NCBI GenBank assembly: GCA_958510825.1
Contig: OY294048.1
Coordinates: 28,919,026-28,983,025, forward strand
Source of the DNA: Brachypterus glaber
Lineage: Eukaryota > Arthropoda > Insecta > Coleoptera > Kateretidae
Direction of reading: 5' to 3'
DNA length: 64,000 bases
Position 1 is the first letter of the stretch. Each line of letters begins with the position of its first letter. The notes beneath the pieces are model-generated. The model was not told where the DNA came from. It was given only the letters and a program-made list of their open reading frames with translations, and did no database searches. Below, piece after piece: positions 44,372-55,299 of this stretch. Made by a program: the position numbers and the translations under genes.

Positions 44372-44960
44372 TTTTCGAGAACTATAACACAACCCACCTA
44401 ATTGAAACGACCCCCAACTTTTTTTTTTATTGTTAATCAATCGACTCATTATTTGGAGCTCATTTTAAATACATGACTTACTCGTATATGTTGAAACCAA
44501 AATTAAAAGACCTTTCAAATCAGGTGTCCCTTGATATGATATTTTATGGTCTTATTTTAATTTTAGGCCTTATTTTAATTTTTAGTTAATTTTTGACAAT
44601 TTAATGACATGTCTCGCCCTTTAAACGTGATTTGTTTTAGATAAAATTCGATAAGGGGTTTATTCGGTGCCTACTAGTTACAAAATCGCGCCAGCTTAAA
44701 AATTTGTAAATTACTAGCCAAAGAAGGGGTAGATCTATTTTTAAAATTACTCTGAAAAGTTTCAAAATATAGAATAAATTTTTCTTTTATTTAAATTTAA
44801 GTTGGCTGTTTATAATTATTTTTTTATCAAACTGTTAAAAATGATTAGGCAGTTTAATACAAATGTTAATCAATGTTAAAACGAATAGTAGTATTTTTTG
44901 TGCTTAGTTTTGATTTTTTTCTTTTCAAAAAAATGATGGGGAGGCATCGTTTTTTACTCA

Positions 44961-46430
44961 GATTACACGATTCACCTGGGCGATTTTAAATAAAAATTTC
45001 GTGGACTCCTACATTTTTTGGACTAAAACATAATTGATGACATCAGAAATCAATTCCAATTTGAAAGAAAATCGTAAAAGATACACTTTTTTAGACAGAT
45101 AAAAAAACGTTTTTTTGAGTAATAAGGAGTGTCAAAAAATCGCGATTTTCAAAATAAAAAAAGCTCTCTGGCTTAAAAGTTGCTCCTTAGTAAAAAACAG
45201 TGGCCACTCAAAAATGAGCCAAATCGATAAATGTTTAGAGGTAGCTCAAAGCACTCAAACTTAAAAAAAAATCGGTACCTGTTTTTCGGATAAAAACTGA
45301 TACCGATAAAAATTGAGGGAATTTTGGAGGGTTTCTTTGGTAATATTTAGAAACAATACTAAATATAAGAACTAAAACAATTAAATCCCCCCTCCCCTTA
45401 AGTTAGAACATGAAAAAATCGCCAATTATTTGAAGATTTCGCGAAAATTTAATTTTTGTAAGTTTTTAAAATTGCATAAAAAATAGTTTTAAATAAAAAA
45501 TCTGCAAAATTATATATTAGTATATAAGCATATATACATGTTAACCTACATGACTATACAGAAATCATAATTTTTTTCCTCAAGTTGAGTAAAAAAAATT
45601 AATTTCTATTAGAAACCGGGTGGATTTTCTGTTTTTTGCCTAAAACTTTTTTCGGTGTAATTTTTTTTTGATTTTTTGGTTGGAATACTACTTTTTTATG
45701 TAAAAATACACAAAAAGGTTTCTGTGGTTTAACATCGCAGGTTTAACCGTTTTAAAGATAAATGCATTTAAAAGTAAATTTTTACGCATGAAGAACCAAA
45801 AATAAAAAAAATTAAAAAACATAAAGCAAAAAACAAATGGTTATTTAACATTAAAAACATAGAAAAGGTTTATATGCACCTTGGTCAAAAAATCATTCCT
45901 AAGGAAGTTATGTCCTTTTAAATATGCCCATTTTCAATAAATTTTCGTAAAATCTTCAAATAATTGGCAATTTTTTTATGTTCTGACTTAAGGGAAGAGG
46001 AAATATAATTTTTTTAGTTTCACACAATTAGTATTGTTTCTAAATATTACCAAAGAAACCCTCCAAAATTTCCTTAATTTTATATACAATCACTTTTTAC
46101 CCGAAAAACAGGTACCGATATTTTTCAAAGTTTGAGTGCTTTTAGCTACCTCTAAAAATTAATCGATTTGGCTCATTTTTGAGTGGCCACAGTTTTTTAC
46201 TAAGGAGCAACTTTTGAGCCAGAGAGCGTTTTCGATTTCGCAAATCGGAATTTTTTGACACACCCTATTACTCAAAAAAAAGTTTTTTTATCTTTCTAAA
46301 AAAGTGTATCTTTTACGATTTTCTTTCAAATGGAAATTGATTTCTTATGTCATCAGGTATGTTTTAGTCCAAAAAATGTAGGGGTCCACGAAATTTTTAT
46401 TTAAAATAGCCCAGGTGAACCGTGATTAAC
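44961..46430. mobile_element. 1.47-kb foldback element
   Basis: Long arms of about 500 bp pair throughout. Landmarks are GATTCACCTGGGCGATTTTA / TAAAATAGCCCAGGTGAAC, GTGGCCACTCAAAAATGAGC / GCTCATTTTTGAGTGGCCAC, CTTTGGTAATATTTAGAAAC / GTTTCTAAATATTACCAAAG and GCCAATTATTTGAAGATTT / AAATCTTCAAATAATTGGC. The central ~450 bp is unpaired and resembles 39070-39220. Non-coding. Confidence 0.9.
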
Positions 46431-47258
46431 TCCAAAATGCGGAATTAAGGAAAATATGTCTCTGATTCACTTCATCCTGTGACGTGACAAAAAAAGAGTA
46501 GTTCCTGAGACTCAAAAATGTTGACATATATATCGCACTATGAGTACAAGACCACCATAACTCAAAAATGAATGAGCTGAGAAATTGGCGTTTGAAGTTT
46601 TCAGATTTTTTGTTTTACAGTTTTTTAATTACCATCTGTTAAATTTTTATTTATTTGGATTTGGTAGTTCTTTAAACCCTCATTTCTGACCTTTTCTTTA
46701 GTTATTTAAAAAAAATTTATTGACAAATTGAAAGAAATTATCGGAAATTACGCTAGAATAATATTATACGGTAGTTTCGAATTTTCAAAACTTTTCAGAA
46801 ATTGTCCTGGACAAAAAATTCTTGGATTTAAATTTGTTTTTATTCATGAAAAAATAAGCAACTTGTTTTTTCAAATGTCCTTCCATCTGTCCGATTTCAC
46901 AATTTTTGTAGACGCGATAACTTAGGAACGAATAATCCGATCTTATTAAAAATTTCAGAAAAAATCAAGTTCTATGAGGGGAGGATCCTTGTTGTTTCTT
47001 AAAGTAACCCCGCAAAAACAAAAAAGTTATGGGGGTTAAACTTTTAAAAAAATGTTTTTAGTTATGTTGATGTTGTATTAGGAAAAGTATTTTCAGGAAA
47101 AATTCAATAGTAACACTTCTGTTATTTATAGGACATTCTTTCGATTTAGAGATATGCTGGTATTGTATTATCAAAGATATCATCTAGAACAATATAATAG
47201 AGCAAAAATCTCAAAATCTATAAATTTTGTGTTATGGTGGTATTGTACTTATAGTGAG
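46431..47258. repeat. Unassigned stretch with a CTAGAATAATATTATACGGT half-copy
   Basis: 46750-47060 repeats the left arm of the 35043-38246 element in the same orientation (CTAGAATAATATTATACGGT, ATTTTTGTAGACGCGATAAC, GAACGAATAATCCGAT, GTTATGGGGGTTAAAC). The rest is AT-rich without features. CAAGACCACCATAACTC near 46552 partly matches the inverse of 47233-47250. Confidence 0.65.
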
Positions 47259-48532
47259 ATATGAGGCATTTCGGGCCCAGCGTGCCAAGATTTTGCGCTT
47301 ATCCCGTGGATTTTGATAAATAGTACTAGTACTAGTAGGTATATAGTATGGCATCATATTTTTCAAATTCATCTATTCGTTTAATATATACAGTGTGATC
47401 AATTTGGCCAAGTACCGTCTACAGACATACATTTAACAGCACATATATGTGATATATCTCCTAGAAATATTGATCGATTTAAAACAATCAAATATGCTTT
47501 AAAATCTGTTTTCTATGCTCTATCTTATGACATACTTTGATTTTTGGCATAACCAAAAAACATAACCTAATATTTTTAGCGAAATATAAAAATCGTTTTA
47601 AAACTACCCGATGTTTTTCAAAATTGGTTAAGACTTGTATTTCATAACCTACTGCTACAAATTTGATTTGAGGCATAACAATTGAGTGCAATTTACTGGT
47701 AAAATCTCTACTTCTCGATATATTTTTAGAAAGGTATACTTATTAAAGTATTTATATGTTTATGTTTGTTTTTAACCTCGTACTATTCTACTTAATTAAG
47801 CATCCCCTAAGTCCAGGACTTGTGTGGGCTAGTAGTAGAGGGAACCACCGGCTTTAATTGACTTTCGAACCAATATATCTAGGGAGTACGCCTTCGCCAA
47901 ATTTCAATTATTAATTAACTGAAAAAGGCAATCGGCGCCAGTGAGGTTTGAACTCACGATCATTAGATCAGTGTCAGGCTATATCGATGCCATTGACCAC
48001 TGAGCTAAATCTCCCATCTCCCAAAAAGTCATTTCACATTTTGGGTATTTAAACTCTAAACCTCATTAGAATGCTTTCAAAGCCCTTTCGCCAGAAATAT
48101 ATAAATACTCTTCTGTAAAATAAATGAAAAAATAGAAATATGACAACCTCTCAGCACTCAATTGTTATGCTTCAAATCAAATTTGTAGCATTGGATTATG
48201 AAAGTACAAATCTAAACAAGTTCTTAAGGAAAAAAAATTGGAAGATCGATTCAAAATTGACCATATTCTGGAATTTTAAAATAAAAAAAAACTTGAAAAT
48301 TTTAAAGCATATTTGATTTTTTAAAATCAATATTTCTAGGATATTATAGGGCTATTAAAGTATGTTTGTAGGGGGTACTGGGGCAAATTAAACACCCTGT
48401 ATATCTTAAACGGATAGATTGATTTGAAAAATATGATGCCATTGTATATGTAGTACAACTATTCCAAGTTTGATCAAAATCCGTGAGATGAGTGCAAAAT
48501 CTTGGCAACCTGGTGGCGAAATGCCTCATATG
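47259..48532. mobile_element. Foldback element carrying a SINE
   Basis: Left-arm landmarks ATATGAGGCATTTCG, TGCCAAGATTTTGC, ATGGCATCATATTTTTCAAA, ATACAGTGTG and CTCCTAGAAATATTGAT reappear inverted at the right as CGAAATGCCTCATATG, GCAAAATCTTGGCA, TTTGAAAAATATGATGCCAT, CACCCTGTAT and ATCAATATTTCTAGGA. The SINE copy at 47774-48015 lies close to the centre. Non-coding; a 105-codon open frame in the right arm is chance. Confidence 0.85.
47774..48015 (-). mobile_element. tRNA-derived SINE, copy 1
   Basis: On the minus strand the head reads GGGAGATTTAGCTCAGTGGT, with a textbook A box (TAGCTCAGTGG). The T arm is GTGAGTTCAAACCTCAC, a perfect 5-bp stem with 7-nt loop and B box. After TGGCGCC the body continues GATTGCCTTTTTCAGTTAAT to a tail ending GTAGAATAGTACGAGGTTAA. 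The body is shared with copy 2 at 53055-53300. The acceptor stem does not pair, so this is a SINE and not a tRNA gene. Confidence 0.88.
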
Positions 48533-49159
48533 TAAAAGACCTATAAAGGATAGAGTAATATCTATGATTTTTTTAGATTTCTTCTCCCTGTGGTTTCGGG
48601 AAAATTCTTTTTTTAATTCACTTAATCCCTGTTGACGATACATGAATAATTTAAAAATCAAAAATGTAATTGGAAACTAAATTTTCTATCCCTTATAAAT
48701 TCGTGCAGGCAAAAGTTGTAAGCCTACTATCTAATAAATTCTAGTGATTGATGTATGACGTCACTAAGCCAGAGAATGATGGTCTAATTTGGCAAAGTAA
48801 CAAAACATTCACCCGCGTTATGATGCCATTTATCCATCCAACCGTTTTATCAGTTCATCCACTTAGAAAATTTATCAGCATTTCTTATCATTCTAGTATT
48901 TGATTCTCTGAGAAAAATTTTACAGCAACTGTTACAAAAAATAAAATAAATTCCATTTTTGTTTCTAGCAGTAAGTATAATTATGTCCAAGTTAATAAAT
49001 CTTGGGGTTGAACCCTAACAGGTTTTGCAGAATCAAGGAAATTACTCAGTACTACATTTTAATATGCATCTAATATATTACGGTTATTAAAGTGAGCATT
49101 AAAATACATACTATATGTTATGTTACAGTATTTATTTTGATTGATTACTATGCTTAGGT
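48533..49159. other. AT-rich, nothing recognised
   Basis: AATCTTGGGGTTGAACCCTAACAGG at 48999 and the following CAAGGAAATTACTCA echo 41634-41672 (ATCTTGGGGTTGAGTTTCGC, CAAGGAAATGACTCA), so an unnamed repeat of about 100 bp is present in both places. No gene. Confidence 0.45.
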
Positions 49160-49362
49160 TTGTTATTCTAATATTATCCGTGTCTAAATTATACTGCAGT
49201 GACTCATTTGCGAAAATGTGCTAAAAAGTGAGGATCATACCAGTTCGGGTGCGGTTCGCGTAACTCCGTCCGAGGGGAATGCCTTATACGAAAGCAGCAA
49301 AATACGTTTTAGGCATGAGTCACTGCAGTCTAATTCAGGCACGGATAATAGCATTTAATAAC
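49160..49362. mobile_element. Hairpin MITE, ~200 bp
   Basis: ATTATCCGTGTCTAAATTAT and ACTGCAGTGACTCAT at the left pair with ATGAGTCACTGCAGT and AATTCAGGCACGGATAAT at the right. The loop is GC-richer (GTTCGGGTGCGGTTCGCG, TCCGTCCGAGGGG). Non-coding. Confidence 0.8.
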
Positions 49363-49429
49363 AAAACGAAATGTTTTTTTTTTATTTTTTTTATTCATAG
49401 AACAATTTTTTTAATTAAGTAGAAGAAAA

Positions 49430-50723
49430 CCCAACTAGCATTTTTATATTTTATAATAGTAGCCAAAACGCTTCCGACACAAAAATTATAAAACAAACAT
49501 AACTCCCAGAAACGTTTTTAAAATGTTTATAAGACAGCAATAAATGTAAAATTGGCACCACTTTATAAAACATTTCAGTTTTGGTTAGTATTTTGTAAAA
49601 GCTTTTGGAAACATAATAAAATTATTTTATAAACATTTTGGCAAATCTTAGATAAACTTTACAAAAGCATTATAAAACAGTTTTGTTAAATCTTTTCATA
49701 CTGCGCTATAAAATATACTAAAAAACAAAAATGTATATTAGAATTACAGTATTATTATATAACAAAATTAAAAAGTTTTTTAAATATATTCTGAATGATC
49801 TGCAATAAGCAATTTTGATTTGGACAAACGAAAATTGGACGAGGTCATTTGAATAATACGTTAGCATTAAACATATTACATCTATTATTTAGACACTTTA
49901 TTTGTGCTACAGAGATCAAAATTTTTGATGCCAAGGAAATTTTATTGAGATATATTAGCATATTTCTAAAAAAATTAGCTTTTTCGATATGATAATTTTC
50001 TACCGAAAAACTTGAACCTATTGGTTGTAGATATAACTATTGATAATTTTTATGTATTTTACCTACTGCCAGTGTCATTACACGTTTGAAATTGAGTATT
50101 TTCAATTCAACTTACTTCGATTCCTTGGGTTGCATCCATTTTAAAATGGCGATTTTCTAGAAAATAATTTACTTTTAGGCGCAACTAATAAAAATTGTAA
50201 GCTACATCAGCTAATTCAACATAAATTTGTTTTATTGTAGTTATCGAAAGCAAAATGATAATTATGAAAAGAATTTAATTTTATAAGAACTTTGTTATTG
50301 TTTTTATATTGTAACCTAAAGAACATAATATAAAACAGTTTTATATGGATCACTAAAGAAACTCTTTACTTGAAGAAACGAAATAGTTCTCATTGATACG
50401 TTAATAAGCTTGTTTTATTAAAGCTACGATACGCGACTATAAAATAATTATATAATATATTTATAAGAGTCTTAATAATATCACTGAAATTTAATAACAA
50501 CAATTATAAAACAATTTTAAGCTTGACTTTTGTGTTTGTTTTATTATGTTGCTCGTAGAAACGTTTTCACGATAAATTTATAAAACACTTTAACTTTAAC
50601 TACAGAATAGTGTTGATTTGCCCTTTAATAAAATTAATTAGTATTTTGGAAGTAATAATAAAATACGAATAAAATGAAACAGTTGCGAATCGATGAAATT
50701 ATAAAATTACTTTGCTGGTTGGG
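49430..50723. mobile_element. TIR element with CCCAACTAGCA ends
   Basis: CCCAACTAGCATTTTTATAT and its imperfect inverse (AATTACTTTGCTGGTTGGG) bound a 1.29-kb AT-rich interior in which TATAAAAC recurs at least six times (for example near 49488, 49563, 49671, 50501 and 50580). No clear target-site duplication and no transposase, so the superfamily is open. Confidence 0.55.
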
Positions 50724-51332
50724 AAGCCTCCCTATATACTAAGTACCCATTTTAACAACTTCAGACTAGTTTTGCCATTTTGCTATTAAATACATTTAAA
50801 TGTACATTACTTTGATTACACATTGTTTTGTTCCCGTTTTATCAGAGTATTGCACATGTCCGATTTTTAATCGGTTTGAATTGCAATCGGGCCACTGCAT
50901 TGACCCATATAAAAGAGAAAATTGTGTTGAATGTACAATTAAGCTTTTATTGAAAATTGCTATTGATAAAATATTCCCGTGATTATACAATATACACACG
51001 GGAATGCGAAAACGAATCTCTTGCAATATTTTTACATTTAGCACATATAGGCCAGTCAATTTTTGTAAACATTTAAAATGAATGGCCAGGTACCCCTGGG
51101 GTTAGAATTTTTAATATCAGATTCAATTTCAGCTACCAAAATACCTGTACCTGTACCTGTACCTCACAAACCCCAAATAATAATCACGTAAATATTATTG
51201 CCCTAGCAAAAATTTAGTTTCAGCGCCCTTAAATACACCTTTATACCAACTTCCAAGTGAAATTTTAAGATTTTAAAATGGAATTGCAAAATAAAACACT
51301 AAATACATCCCTGATGTTGTAAAGAAAATTAT
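50724..51332. other. Unassigned, with a single ~100-bp-array unit
   Basis: Overlapping open frames at 50796-51059 have no recognised motif. 51085-51145 carries ACCCCTGGGGTTAGAATTTT and ATCAGATTCAATTTCAGC, matching the array at 32600-33205. A TACCTGTACC triplication lies at 51143-51162. No gene can be supported. Confidence 0.4.
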
Positions 51333-52442
51333 CAAGTGCAGTCCACAAGTAATCCACACCCTCTTCACTTTTCAATTGAGATATCAAAATGAAATTAAAA
51401 AATCTAAACCTTAAAAAAAATGTTAAAAAAGTCCAAATAAATTAAAAAATATATGGTTAAAAAGAGAATAAATTTGCTTTAAAACAATTATAAAAAAAAT
51501 CATCCACATCCTAAAAGTCGAAAATATCAAATATATGCAAAAAGATAGTATAAGTTATCTTATTTACCACATAGTTCCCCACGAAAATTTAGATGAACAA
51601 AATTGATGAAAGAAACTTTCGATGGATCGTCACAGTGAAATCCCAAATCTTCCCATTTGAGAGATAATGGCTTAACATTTCTTCAGGATGAACCAAACTT
51701 AAACCAATCGCTGATCTCCACAATTAAATATATATTTTAATACTATTTTTCAACTAGATTTTAAATCCGTTTGTAAAATTATTTGCGATACGAAGAAAAA
51801 CACATTTTTATGAAATCATTGCAGAGAATTTTACTTTGTTGGGTGTTTTTGGTAAAATGTAAATTATTTAATTATTTTTTATTTTAAAATATTATTTAAT
51901 ACTTATAATACATTAATATTAAATATTGGAATATTACATTTTTCTTATTAATTTTTAGGAAGCGCTGTTTATTTGATTTTGTACTTGTTAATTTGACAAA
52001 CAGTAAGTTTGACAGATCAATTGGCCAACAAAGTAAAATTCTGAGTTTTTATAAAAAAAATCGTAGAGTTATATAAGGTCCTTGAGGACTCATATTGAGT
52101 ATTTCGTGTTTTACTTTACAATATTTTAAAAGTGGAAGTTCTTCCACTTTTCTAATATAAATATATTTAAAAAATTGTATTAAAATCAGTATTTAATTGT
52201 GTAGGATCAGTGATTGGTTTAAGTCTGGTTCATCCTAAAGAAATGTTAAGCCATTATCTCCCAAGTATAAAGCTTTGGGATTTCACTGTGAGTGGTTCTA
52301 TAATATACAGACCATCTGCTAGAAGAATCCATCGTCCTTCTCTCAATTTTGTGCATCTTCATTTTCCTGGGAAATAAATATGTGTTGCGTGTTCAAAATT
52401 TGAAGTAGCCCAAATGTAGGTGACTTTTCGACCACACTGTAT
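51333..52442. mobile_element. Tc1/mariner-type foldback element, 1.1 kb
   Basis: AAGTGCAGTCCACAAGTAAT at the left and GTGACTTTTCGACCACACTG at the right are diverged versions of the terminus at 29225. Inner arms match well: CACAGTGAAATCCCAAA / TTTGGGATTTCACTGTG, AGATAATGGCTTAACATTTC / GAAATGTTAAGCCATTATCT and GATGAACCAAACTTAAACCA / TGGTTTAAGTCTGGTTCATC. The centre carries AATTTTACTTTGTTGG / CCAACAAAGTAAAATT. Non-coding. Confidence 0.8.
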
Positions 52443-53054
52443 AATTACAAAATACACTGGAAATAAGTCGAGAATAATTCATCTGTTCTCATAACAGTTT
52501 GTTATATGTATACAGTTAATATTTCTTTTGACAACAAACTTGATTAAAAACTTCGGATGATTATTTTTTAACGTTTAAATATAAAATAGTAGTTATTTAT
52601 ATATGGCTAAAACACAGTTTATTCCTGAGGTATATACACTATTTTTTCCACGACCGACATAAATTTTAAATTAAAACATGTATTCAAAACCAACTGATCC
52701 ATTTATGCATTTTTTTTTAATTGAATCAAGATATCCACTAATCGCAACATGTCACGATGGCGTTTTCAATTAATTTTTCCAATATGGCCTTAGTATTTTA
52801 AATGTGGCACGCTATTAGAAAAATTTTACAAAGTTTTCAAGAAAAAGTAATAAAAAATATAGATTTTTGATAAAATAATGGTTCAACCTATCAAAACTGA
52901 ACCCATGGTTGTCATTAAGAAACAGGCAGCAGAGGCTATTTTAAATTTATTGGCATTCAAATATCAATTTAAAAGTCTTCAGCTATAGAGAATAACATGG
53001 TTTTATATTACATGTTTGTTTACATGTTTGTTACATTACATTACATGTTTGTTT
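52443..53054. other. AT-rich, nothing recognised
   Basis: A short TTACA repeat (53024-53046) lies at the 3' side of the SINE and may be its tail. No gene. Confidence 0.4.
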
Positions 53055-53300
53055 AACCTCGTACTATTCTACTTAATTAAGCATCCCCTAAGTCCAGGAC
53101 TTGTGTGGGCTAGTAGTAGAGGGAACCACCGGCTTATACTGACTTTCGAACCAGTTTCTAGGGAGTGTCCGTTTCACTTATCCCCTTCGCCAAATTTCAA
53201 TTATTAATTAACTGAAAAAGGCAAATCGGCGCCAGTGAGAATCGAACTCACGGTAGTAGACTTGCTATGCATACGCGCTAGCCACTACGCTATGCCTCCC
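53055..53300 (-). mobile_element. tRNA-derived SINE, copy 2
   Basis: On the minus strand the head reads GGGAGGCATAGCGTAGTGGC and the T arm GTGAGTTCGATTCTCAC is a perfect stem-loop with an intact B box. The shared TGGCGCC and body follow (TTAATTAATAATTGAAATTT, GCCGGTGGTTCCCTCTACTA, AAGTCCTGGACTTAGGGGAT). A ~20-bp stretch (AAGTGAAACGGACACTCC) is longer here than in copy 1. The head differs strongly from copy 1 between the two boxes while the body is nearly identical. Confidence 0.88.
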
Positions 53301-54001
53301 ATAGTATGTTGTCTATATTTATAAATATTGTATTATTGATTTAATAAATAAACTTGAACCTGGCTAGCGGTCTTTGAGGCAAAGCTTTGCATTTGCAAAG
53401 GCTAATAAAAAAAACTTAAAAAAAATACTTTAGAAGATTTAATTATAACCAAATGCTAAAGCCGCTCCTAAACCACGGTTACAGATTTTACTACCAGTTG
53501 GTTCAACCGTACGTAACCAAAGCATTTCGAAATCAAACGGTAAATACCAAACGTATGACCAAAACTTTGAAAACTAAAACGAAAAGGCTTCTAGTATTCT
53601 TTTAGCTTGGCCTCTCTTATTATGTTAAGTGCGGGACTCTGGTAAAGCACGAGTTTCACTGTATTCCGTTTTACAACTTTCACAGTGTGAAGTATTAACA
53701 ATTCCTATCCTGCTGAGGTTTTAATTAAGTTTGTAACATCTTAATTTGATGCTAACAAACAAACTATATTGGATCTTTGTTGAAGACAGAATTGAGTTTT
53801 AAAAGAGGGTTGTGTCCATAAAAGTTACTTTCGAGAAAACAGCAACAACCTATTTATTTAAAAACCATTCATTTAAACAAAACATTGTTGTAATTATAAA
53901 TTGTTAATAGAAACAAATTATATACCTTAAAAAGGGTACTGTACACTTTTAACGTTTTTTTTTTAACATTAATTTCTTTAAGATGTGGGGTAGAGGGCTG
54001 A
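53301..54001. other. AT-rich, nothing recognised
   Basis: AATAAATAAACTTGAACC near 53343 resembles a retroelement tail. Otherwise no feature is seen. Confidence 0.4.
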
Positions 54002-54078
54002 AACCGTTACAAGAGAAACCGTTAGGAAAAAAACCGTTACGAAAAAAATCGTTACAAAAAAAAACGTTACGAAAAGTG
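54002..54078. repeat. AACCGTTACGAAAAA-type tandem repeat
   Basis: About five units of 15-17 bp built on ACCGTTACGAAAAAA with small changes. It immediately precedes the 25-bp minisatellite. Confidence 0.8.
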
Positions 54079-54094
54079 TCCCAAAATATGTGAC

Positions 54095-54320
54095 TCACGC
54101 ATTGAGTTCTCGTCTGGGAGCATTGAGTTCTCGGATGGGATCATTAAGTTCTAGGCTGGGATCATTGAGTTCTAGGCTTGGATTATTGAGTTCTTACTGG
54201 GATCATTGAGTTCTTGGGTGGTATAATTGTGTTCTCGGCTGGAATCATTGAGTTCTCAGCTTGGGTTGGTGAAGTTATTGGCTGGGATCGTTGAGTTCTA
54301 GGCTGGGATCATTGAGTTCG
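54095..54320. repeat. ~23-bp minisatellite, about ten units
   Basis: Units of GGGATCATTGAGTTCTAGGCT with variants (CTCGGCTGGAATC, CTTGGATTATTG) repeat head to tail. Units differ by substitutions and small indels. Confidence 0.85.
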
Positions 54321-54436
54321 GGTCGGGTCGGGTCGGGTTGGCTCTTGTCGGGGTTGGGTCTTGTCGGGGTTCGTCGAGTCGGGTCGGGTCGGGTCAGGTA
54401 GGGTCGCGTCGAGTCGGGTCGGGTCGGGTCGGGTAG
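54319..54436. repeat. TCGGG pentanucleotide array
   Basis: Runs of GGGTC/TCGGG alternate with GGTTGGGTCTTG and TCGAG variants and one TCAGG unit. It abuts the minisatellite directly. The pentamer resembles the TCAGG telomere repeat known from many beetles but is not identical to it. Confidence 0.85.
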
Positions 54437-55299
54437 TTTCTAATAACCCAGTAATATGTTTAACTGGAGGCTTAAAACATAAATGTTATCACGGTTTTGC
54501 TTTACTTGTACAGTAAAACGTTTTACTCCTTTGTCAAAAAGCCCAATATTTTTTGTTATATTTCTTATTAATAAATAAATAAATAAATTAATTAATTAAT
54601 GTTTTTAAAATCATTTTTATTTTAATAATAATGGTTTCAGCTTAGCTTAAAGCATATAAAAACTTTATCTTAATATGAAAGTCATATTCAGACCTGGGAG
54701 AAAAGAGAGCTGTTATTTCGTTTATGAGCATAGCATAATTTCAACACTGATTGGAAGCGACCGCACTCTACCACAATGCAACGCCAGCTTATCCATGTTA
54801 AAAGCTGAAAAAAGATGACTAATAGGTCACAGTTGCCCGGGCTCTGGTCATAATATTGCTACTACATATTATGACTAAATACTTAATATTTAGTAATTAT
54901 TTCTAAATATAATTCAAAATACAAGGCAATTTTCAACAAAACTTTTTCCTGTTGTAATTAAGGTTTAAGCCGTAATTTTTCAGTTTTTATTCTAGTAGAT
55001 TAATGTAGTTAAATGTTTCTAAAATACTCGAGTTTTGGTGGTGATTTCAAATAAGACGCTTTTTACGCTTAGGACAAATTAACCCCCTTTTAGCCCTAAA
55101 CAAGGGCTCAAGAACTTTTGAGTTTTTTTCTAATAGTAATCGAAACGTATAAGGTCCAAGATATCATATCCGTTATTACCTCAATTTGACCAAAAACGGG
55201 AGATAACCCCCTTTTAAAACTCAGAGATTCAATTAATACTTTCCTCTGCAATAAAAACTCATGATTCCAGGAGATACGTGGTTTTCAAACTTTGCTTTG
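54437..55299. other. AT-rich, nothing recognised
   Basis: A short AAAT/TTAA microsatellite lies at 54570-54600. No gene. Confidence 0.4.

Noticed and set aside
47935..48015. Possible functional tRNA genes here and at 53228-53300
   Set aside because: Both boxes and the T arm are good, but the acceptor stem does not pair and both copies continue into the same repeat body, so they are SINE heads.
50796..51059. Overlapping open frames of 60 and 87 codons
   Set aside because: No recognised motif, no codon-bias contrast and no splice or promoter context. Treated as chance.
54319..54436. True telomere repeat
   Set aside because: The unit is TCGGG with many variants, short and flanked by unrelated sequence. 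Only a resemblance to TCAGG can be stated.
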